Positions 33,728 through 41,090 of a stretch of 64,000 nt of DNA are shown here, piece after piece. Numbering within the stretch: position 1 is the first letter of the stretch; each line of letters begins with the position of its first letter. The notes beneath the pieces were generated by a model, which saw nothing but the letters and a program-made list of their open reading frames with translations, ran no database searches and was not told the DNA's origin. The position numbers were made by a program, and so were the translations under genes. This DNA is from Burkholderiaceae bacterium (GTDB taxonomy: Bacteria; Pseudomonadota; Gammaproteobacteria; Burkholderiales; Burkholderiaceae_E), in NCBI GenBank assembly GCA_024235875.1, contig JACKLP010000009.1, positions 55,403 to 119,402 on the forward strand, written 5' to 3'.

Positions 33728-34216
33728 TCAGTTCCCGCGCGCGGCGCCGACGCCTTTCGCGGGTTTGCGGAATTGCTCGGGGGCGCCGACCGGATGTCCG
33801 GCGCGCTTGAGCGCTTCCGCGGCTTCCGGGGGCATGTAGTTCTCGTCGTGCTTGGCCAGGACTTCGCTGGCCACGAAGCTACCGTCGTTGGCCAGCCGCC
33901 CCTGTGCGACGACGCCGCGTCCCTCCTTGAACAGGTCGGGCAGGATGCCCGAGTACGCGACTCGAACCGAGTGGGCATTGTCGGTCACGACGAAGCTGCC
34001 GCCGACCTTGTCGGCGTCCCGCTTGAGACTGCCCGGTTCGACCAGCCCGCCAATCCGAAAGGTGCGGCCCGCCGGCGCCTTGCCCGCAACCACGTCCGAC
34101 GGGGTGATGAACATCGACAGGTTGCTGCCCAATGCATTGAACACGAGGGCGGCGGCGGCTGCCAGGGCGGCTACGCCGGCGAGAACCCACAGGGTTCGTT
34201 TTTGTCGCGGCTTCAT
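33728..34216 (-). CDS. ccmE: Heme chaperone CcmE
   Basis: 162 residues. N-terminal anchor (TLWVLAGVAALAAAAALVF), then an OB-fold periplasmic domain. LAKHDENYMPPE holds His123, which binds heme covalently, and Tyr127. It carries heme from CcmC to CcmF. It overlaps ccmD by four bases. Confidence 0.97.
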   Translation of the reverse strand: MKPRQKRTLWVLAGVAALAAAAALVFNALGSNLSMFITPSDVVAGKAPAGRTFRIGGLVEPGSLKRDADKVGGSFVVTDNAHSVRVAYSGILPDLFKEGRGVVAQGRLANDGSFVASEVLAKHDENYMPPEAAEALKRAGHPVGAPEQFRKPAKGVGAARGN

Positions 34217-34419
34217 GAAGATCCCTTCGGCCCATCATCGGGTGGGCGTGAGTCGGCAAACGCATCGTCGAGCGCTTGTGCGCGATCGATCGCGGCGCGC
34301 CTGCGAGCCCGGAGCAAGAACAGTTCGGCTGCGATCGCGAGCACGAGGGCGCCATAGGCGCTCCACACATAGAAACCGTAGCCGCCCATCGAGAGCCAGC
34401 GCGACAGCGTGTCGGTCAT
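34213..34419 (-). CDS. ccmD: Heme exporter protein CcmD
   Basis: 68 residues with one membrane helix (YVWSAYGALVLAIAAELFLL) and a basic cytoplasmic LRARRRAAID segment, the usual CcmD build. It helps release heme-loaded CcmE from CcmABC. Overlaps ccmC by four bases and ccmE by four bases, inside an unbroken coupled operon. Confidence 0.92.
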   Translation of the reverse strand: MTDTLSRWLSMGGYGFYVWSAYGALVLAIAAELFLLRARRRAAIDRAQALDDAFADSRPPDDGPKGSS

Positions 34420-35171
34420 GATCGGTCTTCGCCCACTTCGGGCAGTTCGCGGACCCAGGCCGCATGCGCTTCACGTTCGAGAATGACGCTGCGTACTCGG
34501 TGCAGTGCGGCCGCGATGGCGTAGGCCCAAGCGGCGAAGGTCATGACCAGCATGGCCGAGAGCATGATCGTCGCCATCTTGGGCGCGGCCGTCATCGAAA
34601 CGCTCGCGCCCTGGTGCAGCGTGTTCCACCAACGCACCGAGAAGTAGATGATCGGCACGTTGACCGAACCGACGATCACCAACAGGGCGGCCGCACGGTC
34701 GCTGCGGCGCGGATCGTCGATCGACGCGCGCAAGGCCATGAATCCGAGGTACAGGAACAGCAGGATCAGGGTCGACGTGAGCCGAGCGTCCCAGACCCAG
34801 TACGCGCCCCAGGTCGGGCGGCCCCAGAACGCACCGGTCCATAGCGAAACGAAGGCGAACATCGCGCCGGTTGGCGCAAGTGCCTGCGCCATCATCGCCG
34901 AAAGGCGCGTGTTCCAGATCAGCGAGATGATCGACCACCCTGCCATCACCAGGTAGATGAACATCGCCATCCATGCCGAAGGGACATGGATGAAGATGAT
35001 CCGGTAGGACTCGCCTTGCTGATGATCGGTCGGTGCGACGAAGAAGCCCAGGTAGAGCCCGATCACGGCAAGGGCGGCCGCGCTCCAGCCGAACCATGGC
35101 ACGAGCCGCCCCGCGAGCGGGTAGAAGCTCGCCGGCGAAGAAAACCTGAAGAATCCACGGCCTGTCGTCAT
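34416..35171 (-). CDS. ccmC: Heme exporter protein CcmC
   Basis: 251 residues, six helices. The tryptophan-rich WGAYWVWDAR (121-130) and the flanking histidines (His62 in IIFIHVPSAW, and that in WWNTLHQGAS) form the heme site from which heme is loaded onto CcmE. It overlaps ccmB by four bases. TAGAAT occurs on the minus strand just upstream of the ATG, inside the ccmB end; an internal promoter there is possible but unproven. Confidence 0.96.
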   Translation of the reverse strand: MTTGRGFFRFSSPASFYPLAGRLVPWFGWSAAALAVIGLYLGFFVAPTDHQQGESYRIIFIHVPSAWMAMFIYLVMAGWSIISLIWNTRLSAMMAQALAPTGAMFAFVSLWTGAFWGRPTWGAYWVWDARLTSTLILLFLYLGFMALRASIDDPRRSDRAAALLVIVGSVNVPIIYFSVRWWNTLHQGASVSMTAAPKMATIMLSAMLVMTFAAWAYAIAAALHRVRSVILEREAHAAWVRELPEVGEDRS

Positions 35172-35887
35172 TCGAACGCGATTCTAACCGCGAGGGCGGT
35201 TGCGAAAGGACCGAGCACGCAGGAAAGCAGCAGCCCGGCGGCGAGCAGCGAGAGATGCGCCTCGGCCCCCAACCCGGCTCTGGCCGACTCCACCGCACCG
35301 GCGCCGAAGATCAATACCGGTACGGCCAGGGGCAATACCAGCAAGGCCAGCAGCGCTGCCCCGCCGCGCGCACCGAGCGTGAGCGCCGCGCCGATCGAGC
35401 CGAGCCACGCCAGCGTCGGCGTACCGAGTGCGAGCGAGGCCGCGAGTACCCCGATCGCGGAGCGATCCAGGCCGAACTGCAGGCCGGCCAGCGGCGAGAG
35501 GATCACCAGCGGTAGCGCGGTACTGATCCAGAGCGCCAGCACCTTGCCGGCGACGATCGCGCTGAGTGGACCGGGCGCGAGGACCATCTGCTCCAGGGTG
35601 CCGTCGAGATGATCGCCGCCGAACAGGCGCGGCAGCGCGAGCAGGCTGGCCAGCAGCGCGGCAACCCAGGCGATGCCCGGCGCGATCGTGGCCAATAGCG
35701 CCGGCTCCGGGCTGACGCCCAGCGGAAACAGGCTGGTCACCAACACGAAGAATACGATGACGATGCCGATCTCTGCTCGCGACCGCATTGCCAGGGCGAG
35801 ATCGCGGCGCATGGCCCAGACGAGTGCCTCGAGAGGGCCCGGTTCCGGCTCCCCGCGCGAATCGGTCGGCGCCACCGTCGTGCTCAT
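35168..35887 (-). CDS. ccmB: Heme exporter protein CcmB
   Basis: 239 residues, six hydrophobic helices, with LPRLFGGDHLDGTLEQMVLAPGPLSAIVAGKVLALW typical of CcmB, the ABC-type membrane subunit paired with CcmA. It releases holo-CcmE from CcmCD, powered by CcmA. Overlaps ccmA and ccmC by four bases each. Confidence 0.95.
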   Translation of the reverse strand: MSTTVAPTDSRGEPEPGPLEALVWAMRRDLALAMRSRAEIGIVIVFFVLVTSLFPLGVSPEPALLATIAPGIAWVAALLASLLALPRLFGGDHLDGTLEQMVLAPGPLSAIVAGKVLALWISTALPLVILSPLAGLQFGLDRSAIGVLAASLALGTPTLAWLGSIGAALTLGARGGAALLALLVLPLAVPVLIFGAGAVESARAGLGAEAHLSLLAAGLLLSCVLGPFATALAVRIAFE

Positions 35888-36552
35888 CGGGTGTGCAATC
35901 CTGCATCGGGGGGGCTGGCCGGGCGCGCGAGCTCGCAGTGCGTCGGCGTGGCGTCGATCCCGAGCACCTGGTGGGTCGCGACGACGGCGCAGCCGCCGGC
36001 GGCCAGGTGCGCGTCGACGATTTCGCCCAGCAATGCCTGGCCTGGCGCGTCGAGCGCCGTGGTCGGTTCGTCGAGCAGCCAGAGCGGACGGCCCTCACCG
36101 ACGTTGAGCGTGAGCCGGGCCATTTGCAGGCGCCGGCGCTGGCCAGCCGAGAGCCGCGCGAACGGCAGCCTTGCCTGGCGCGACAGGCCCACGCGCGCGA
36201 GCGCGGCATCGAGTTGGGCATCGGCGACGACGTGGCCGCAATCGAGCCGTACCTGCCAGGCTAGATTCTCGCGCGTGGAGAACGCATCCTTGGCGCCTGC
36301 CTGGTGTCCCTGATAGAGCATGATCGAATGCCATCGACGGCCGATCGTCGCGAGGTCGACGCCGTGCCATCGGATGACGCCGGCGATCGGTTGTGCGAGA
36401 CCGGCAATGGTTCGCAGCAACGTCGACTTGCCACTGCCATTGGGGCCCGTGAGCATCGCCCAGCTGCCTGGCTCGACAACCAGCCCGAGCCCGGCGAACA
36501 GGGTTCGGTAGCCGGCGGCACAGGACAGGTCGACCAGCTCGAGCGCGTTCAT
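35884..36552 (-). CDS. ccmA: Heme exporter ATP-binding protein CcmA
   Basis: 222 residues. Walker A GPNGSGKS at 36-43, signature LSAGQRRRLQMARL, Walker B LWLLDEPTTALD and the switch histidine in VVATHQV are all intact. Energises CcmB in recycling of CcmE. Overlaps the end of ccmI by four bases, so it is second in this operon. Confidence 0.95.
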   Translation of the reverse strand: MNALELVDLSCAAGYRTLFAGLGLVVEPGSWAMLTGPNGSGKSTLLRTIAGLAQPIAGVIRWHGVDLATIGRRWHSIMLYQGHQAGAKDAFSTRENLAWQVRLDCGHVVADAQLDAALARVGLSRQARLPFARLSAGQRRRLQMARLTLNVGEGRPLWLLDEPTTALDAPGQALLGEIVDAHLAAGGCAVVATHQVLGIDATPTHCELARPASPPDAGLHTR

Positions 36553-37829
36553 TCGACGACCTTGGCAATGCGGATCGCAACGGCGCTCGCGCCGAGTTCG
36601 ACGGCATCACTGGTACCGAACAGATCGCCGGTGGCTCGCATTGCATTGCCGCTCGCGCTGATTCGTGCCTCGATCACCAGCTTGCCCGCGCTCGACAGCG
36701 GACGTTGCGGGTTCATCGATTGGGCTTCGCCGAGTTCGAAGGCGAAAGGCCAGTTCGTCGGCAGTGGCAGTCGCAGTGCGGCCAATGGCATTCGCGGGCC
36801 TTGTGCCGCTCTCGCATAGACGAACAGTGTGGCTCCGGCCGCCAGTCGCTGGCGCAGCGCCGGGTCGATGTCGATCGAACCGGACAGACGCGCCCGGCTC
36901 GCGATCGCCGCGGCCCCCGGCGCCGGCGCCGGCGCCGGCGCGCTGGCGCCCGCGGAACCACCGCCGGCAGTGGCCGATCCGAGCTGCGCGTCGATTCGGG
37001 CGAGCACGGCGGCGATCTGCGCGGCCTGCGGTGAATCGTTCCCGAGCAGCGCCACCAGCTTCGCAAGATAGCCACGCGCCTCGGCCAGTTTGCCGGCTCG
37101 GTACAGTGCGGCACCGAGCAGCCCGTTCGTCTTCGGCGCATCGGGGGTCGAGGCGATCGCCTTGCGCAGCAGTTCGGTCGGGCGTCCGGCGAAGTTGCCG
37201 CCCGCCGAAACGGCCAGACTCTCGGCCAGATCCGTCATCAGGCCGGCATGTGCCGGCATCAGGGCGAGCGCCTTCTCGAGGGCGACGACCGCATTGCGAT
37301 GATCACCCTGCATGCGGCGCAATTCGCCCAGTGTCGCCCAGGCTTCCGCGTCCTCGGGCGCCACCTTCACGCGTTGCTCGAGCTCGGTCTGGATACGTCG
37401 GATCTCGGCGGCGCGCTGCGCGACGGTCATTGGCGGTGCATCCGGGGGGCGAACCCCGGCGGCGGGCATTCCGACTCGCAGATAGATACTCCAGGCCAAG
37501 GCAGGCACGATGACGATCAGGCCCAGCCCTGTCGCCAGGCGGCCGGCGCTCGTCACCGGCTTCGAGCCGGTCGATGGCTCGGCATCGACGAACTGGCGTG
37601 CGACCTCGTCGACCAGTTCGCGTTCTGCGGCTTGCGCTTCTTCGTCGCCGATGCGCCCAGCATCGCGCTCGCGCTCGATCTCGCCGCGTCGATCGCGATA
37701 GACGGCGAGGCGACGGGCCGGATCGTCGTCGACCGGCGCGGTACGTGACCGGCCTGCAACGAGAACTGGCCAAAGAACGAGGATCAGCGCGCACAGCGTG
37801 ATCGCGCCAAGTAAGAGCCAGAACGCCAT
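36549..37829 (-). CDS. ccmI: Cytochrome c maturation protein CcmI
   Basis: 426 residues. Two membrane helices (about 4-24 and 98-117) flank a cytoplasmic loop with ERERDAGRIGDEEAQAAERELVDEV, typical of CcmI. Then come TPR-like repeats (AEAWATLGELRRMQGDHRNAV and following) and a C-terminal periplasmic domain after an Ala/Pro linker. It holds apocytochrome c for the CcmF/H lyase. In most bacteria ccmI closes the operon; here it is the first gene and overlaps ccmA. Confidence 0.92.
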   Translation of the reverse strand: MAFWLLLGAITLCALILVLWPVLVAGRSRTAPVDDDPARRLAVYRDRRGEIERERDAGRIGDEEAQAAERELVDEVARQFVDAEPSTGSKPVTSAGRLATGLGLIVIVPALAWSIYLRVGMPAAGVRPPDAPPMTVAQRAAEIRRIQTELEQRVKVAPEDAEAWATLGELRRMQGDHRNAVVALEKALALMPAHAGLMTDLAESLAVSAGGNFAGRPTELLRKAIASTPDAPKTNGLLGAALYRAGKLAEARGYLAKLVALLGNDSPQAAQIAAVLARIDAQLGSATAGGGSAGASAPAPAPAPGAAAIASRARLSGSIDIDPALRQRLAAGATLFVYARAAQGPRMPLAALRLPLPTNWPFAFELGEAQSMNPQRPLSSAGKLVIEARISASGNAMRATGDLFGTSDAVELGASAVAIRIAKVVE

Positions 37830-37913
37830 TCGCGAGCCCGCATGCAGTAGACCCGCGATTTTCGCACACGTGCCAGCGCTCGCCGCGCCATGCCCATGGT
37901 CGCGGCGTGCCGG

Positions 37914-39074
37914 TCAGACCAGCGCTTGTCGCGTCAGTCGGTGGCCGATCTCGGCGAGAAAGCGGTCGCAGGCGTCGAGTTGGTCGAGGCTGACATGCTC
38001 GTCGGGCTGGTGGGCGACGCGGATCTCGCCGGGGCCGCAGACGATCGTCGGCACGCCGATGTCGGCCAGAAAACCTGCTTCGGTACCGAAGCTGACCCGG
38101 CCGGGGGCCAGGCAACCGCAAATCGGCATGATGGTCTCGGCCAGATGGTGGTTGCCGCGCTCGTCCAGGCCCGGGGAGTCGACGACTTCCTCGAACTCGA
38201 TGGCGCAATTCGGCGCGATCCGACGCGCGGCTGGCAACAGCACCGACTCGGCGTGATGCCTGATCTCGCCCAGGACTTCTTGCGAGGAAACGCCGGGCAA
38301 GGCGCGGATCTCGAACAGGAAGCTGCAATCGCTGGCGGTGATGTTGTGGGCGGTTCCGCCAGCGATCGTCCCGACATGCAAGCTGGTGTATGGGAACTCG
38401 AAGCCATCATGGCGCGGGCCGTCGCGCAGGCGTCGCTGCAGGGCGGTGATGAACGCAACGAGATCGGCAGCGACCTCCACGGCCGATACGCCGTCGTCGC
38501 GCAGCGAGGAGTGGACCGAATGCCCGCGCACATGGCATCGGTAGATCGCCGCGCCCTTGTTCGCGACCACGACGCGCATCGAGGTCGGCTCGCCGATGAT
38601 GCAGGCAGCGGGCTTGACGCTCGCCTGCGACAGGTGCGCGGCGAGTTGGCGCATGCCGCCCATGTCGCTTTCCTCGTTGTACGAGAGCGCGATGTGCACC
38701 GGCTGACGCAGATCGGCGCGCACGAGCGTCGGGGCCTGTGCCAGGACGCACGCGATGAAGCCCTTCATGTCGGCCGAGCCACGCGCGAAAACACGGCCGT
38801 CGCGATGCGTCAGCCTGAACGGGTCGGACTGCCAGGCTTGTCCCTCGACCGGGACGACGTCGGAATGCCCCGACAGCATCAGGCCGGGCCGATCGTCGGG
38901 GCCGATCGTCGCAAACAGGTTCGCCTTGCCCGGCTCGCCCGCCATCTGGACCATCGCACGCACGCCGAGGCCGTCCAGATGATTGGCGACCCATTCGATC
39001 AGTTCGACATTGCTGCGGCTACTGACGGTATCGAACGCCACCAGCCGCTCGAGCAATTCGATGGTCTTTGGCAT
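37914..39074 (-). CDS. argE: Acetylornithine deacetylase
   Basis: 386 residues. M20 metallopeptidase motifs: SGHSDVVPVEG with His70 and Asp72, GSADMKGF with bridging Asp102, NEESDMGG with the catalytic Glu, GEPTSM, and a C-terminal FGTEAGFL with metal ligands. Start MPKTIELLERLVAFDTVS matches ArgE. It releases ornithine from N-acetylornithine in arginine synthesis. It has its own transcript, 84 bp after the ccmI start region, and diverges from the PAS protein. Confidence 0.92.
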   Translation of the reverse strand: MPKTIELLERLVAFDTVSSRSNVELIEWVANHLDGLGVRAMVQMAGEPGKANLFATIGPDDRPGLMLSGHSDVVPVEGQAWQSDPFRLTHRDGRVFARGSADMKGFIACVLAQAPTLVRADLRQPVHIALSYNEESDMGGMRQLAAHLSQASVKPAACIIGEPTSMRVVVANKGAAIYRCHVRGHSVHSSLRDDGVSAVEVAADLVAFITALQRRLRDGPRHDGFEFPYTSLHVGTIAGGTAHNITASDCSFLFEIRALPGVSSQEVLGEIRHHAESVLLPAARRIAPNCAIEFEEVVDSPGLDERGNHHLAETIMPICGCLAPGRVSFGTEAGFLADIGVPTIVCGPGEIRVAHQPDEHVSLDQLDACDRFLAEIGHRLTRQALV

Positions 39075-39223
39075 GCCTGGCTCCCGTTTTCCTTGGCCGA
39101 CCCAGTGTATCGCGTGTGCACGGCTCGCCGCTCGGTCGCCCGCCGCCGACCGTGCGTCGGGTGGGCGGAGCGGATGTGCGAATTCGCACGCCGGGCGAGG
39201 TCGGCTTCACGCGAAATCGGCAC

Positions 39224-40549
39224 ATGAGCCGCCCCCGATCAGAATCTCGCGCCGAAGCCCGTACTGCCGGCCAAGCCCGTGCGCGCGCTCGTTCGGACGC
39301 CGGCGACCATCAGGCGACGGCGGCGGCGACGGCGACGTCCCGGAGCGGCCGACTGCCGGGTCGCTTGAGCGCGGCGCTGACAAGCTTGTTGCCCCGACGC
39401 CTGGTGGCCCGGGTCCATCTGGCAGTCTTGGCGGGCACCGCCGTCGTGCTCGTCACCTTCGTCCTGCTCGCCGTTCAACGCTTCGAGGCCGTCGCCAACC
39501 GCAGCCTGGTCGAAGCCAACGAAAGCCTCGCGCAGACGATCGTGCGCGAGTTGGCGCTGTCCTCGCGCAAGGAGCCCATGGGCGCCGCCGAGGTCGAGCC
39601 CGTCTTGCGCCGATATGACGTGCTGCCGGGGGTGGGCAATCTGTCGCTCGTCGACTCGGACGGGCGCATCGTGGGGCAAGCCAGCTTCTATGGCACCGCG
39701 CCACTCGAGCGCGACCGGCGCCTGGCGCTTCCGCGAGGGCTACGCACCGAATCCCGGGTCGATCGCCCGTCGCTGTTTTCGGCGCTCGTCGGCACGCCCG
39801 GCGCGGCGAGGCTGGTGACCTGGGTGCCGATCCGATCGACGGCGCATTCCGGGTGGGTGCGGGTGGAACGCAACATCAGCACGTTTCTCGCGGCCGCTCG
39901 AATCGGCATGTGGCAGGTACTCGCGGGTGCGTTGCCGGCACTGGCCGTGGTGTCGGGCCTGACCTGGCTCGCGCTCGGCGCCTATCGCCGCGGGCTGGTC
40001 CGACTCGAGCGCTACGTGGCGGCCATCGAACAGCGTCCGATCGGCGGAAAGCGTCCCTCGCTTGCGCCCCCGTCGGTTCGCGGATTCGAGGAGGCGCGAG
40101 CCCTGGTGAGTCGGCTGCGTCGCCTCTCGGAAGCGGTCAGCGTGCTCGAAAGAGGCAGCGTTCCGGCAATCGGTGTCCGGCATGCCTTGTTCGAACACTC
40201 GTTCGATGCCGTCCTGATCCTCGATCGGGACGGCGTCGTTCGCGAGTTCAACCCGGCTGCCCGGGCCTTGTTCGGACTCGGCGAGCTGACCGGGATACGG
40301 GCGGAGTCCCTGCTGGCACCCGGTTGGCGACAGGAATATCGTCGTGCGATGGCGAGGTTCTGGGCAACCGGCGAGGTGCCCGGCGACGGAGAGCCGACCC
40401 GCGTTCACGCATCGGGTGCCAACGGGCGGGTATTCGAGGCCGAATTGGTGGCCACCCGTGTCGGCGATGCCGGCATGTCGACGATCGTCGCCATCATTCG
40501 TCGTTGCGGCCCGTCCGTTACCAAGGCGCCAGAGGGCGACCAGGCCTGA
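39224..40549 (+). CDS. Membrane PAS-domain sensor without output domain
   Basis: 441 residues from ATG 39224. A basic Ala/Arg-rich tail is followed by a first membrane segment (65-84), a periplasmic region (85-228), a second segment (230-252), a HAMP-like linker and one PAS domain (about 318-428, with FEHSFDAVLILDRDGVVREFNPAARALFG). The protein ends right after the PAS domain. No histidine kinase, GGDEF, EAL or methyl-accepting part follows, and lspA starts 9 bp later on the other strand. It may signal to another protein or be the remnant of a larger sensor. Confidence 0.75.
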   Translation: MSRPRSESRAEARTAGQARARARSDAGDHQATAAATATSRSGRLPGRLSAALTSLLPRRLVARVHLAVLAGTAVVLVTFVLLAVQRFEAVANRSLVEANESLAQTIVRELALSSRKEPMGAAEVEPVLRRYDVLPGVGNLSLVDSDGRIVGQASFYGTAPLERDRRLALPRGLRTESRVDRPSLFSALVGTPGAARLVTWVPIRSTAHSGWVRVERNISTFLAAARIGMWQVLAGALPALAVVSGLTWLALGAYRRGLVRLERYVAAIEQRPIGGKRPSLAPPSVRGFEEARALVSRLRRLSEAVSVLERGSVPAIGVRHALFEHSFDAVLILDRDGVVREFNPAARALFGLGELTGIRAESLLAPGWRQEYRRAMARFWATGEVPGDGEPTRVHASGANGRVFEAELVATRVGDAGMSTIVAIIRRCGPSVTKAPEGDQA

Positions 40550-40558
40550 CCCATGGGT

Positions 40559-41086
40559 TCAGTGCGTGGTCGCGCGGCTGAAGCGCCAGCGCAGGAACTC
40601 GTCCAGGATGAGCAGGATCGCGCCCAGCGTGATCGAGCTGTCGGCGACGTTGAACGCCGGAAAGAACCACCCAGCATGATGGACGAGCAAGAAGTCGACG
40701 ACCTGCCCGTGGACGAGCCGGTCGATGACATTGCCGATCGCACCGCCGATGATCAATGCCATCGCAGCCGAGAACACCGGTTCGCCCCGGTGGCGTCCGA
40801 TCAGCCAGCCCATCAGGGCCGACGCGCACAGGCCGATCGCCACGAACAGCCAGCGCTGCCAGCCCTGGGCATCGGCCAGGAAACTGAAAGCGGCTCCCGG
40901 ATTGAACGCGAGGGTGATATCGAACCAGTCGGTCACGACCGCGACCCGCTCGCCGATCGAGAAGCGATCGAGCACCATCTGCTTGGTCATCTGGTCGATG
41001 ACGATCACGACGCCGGCGAGTGCGAGCCATCGCGCCAGCCATGAAGCCGTGCCGGGCAGGGGAGCGCGAGTGGGCCGGGCGAGCAT
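40559..41086 (-). CDS. lspA: Lipoprotein signal peptidase
   Basis: 175 residues from ATG 41086, five bases after the ileS stop codon. Four membrane helices. The catalytic aspartates are Asp122 in GNVIDR and Asp149 in FNVADSSI; DQMTK, AFNPGAAFSFL and VVDFL are other conserved parts. It cleaves the signal peptide of diacylglyceryl-prolipoproteins in the inner membrane. It completes the classic ribF-ileS-lspA set. Confidence 0.96.
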   Translation of the reverse strand: MLARPTRAPLPGTASWLARWLALAGVVIVIDQMTKQMVLDRFSIGERVAVVTDWFDITLAFNPGAAFSFLADAQGWQRWLFVAIGLCASALMGWLIGRHRGEPVFSAAMALIIGGAIGNVIDRLVHGQVVDFLLVHHAGWFFPAFNVADSSITLGAILLILDEFLRWRFSRATTH

Positions 41087-41090
41087 CGTG

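Noticed and set aside
35181..35186. TAGAAT on the minus strand just before ccmC as an internal promoter
   Set aside because: It lies within ccmB codons in a tightly overlapped operon and would leave a leader of about three bases, so chance is more likely.
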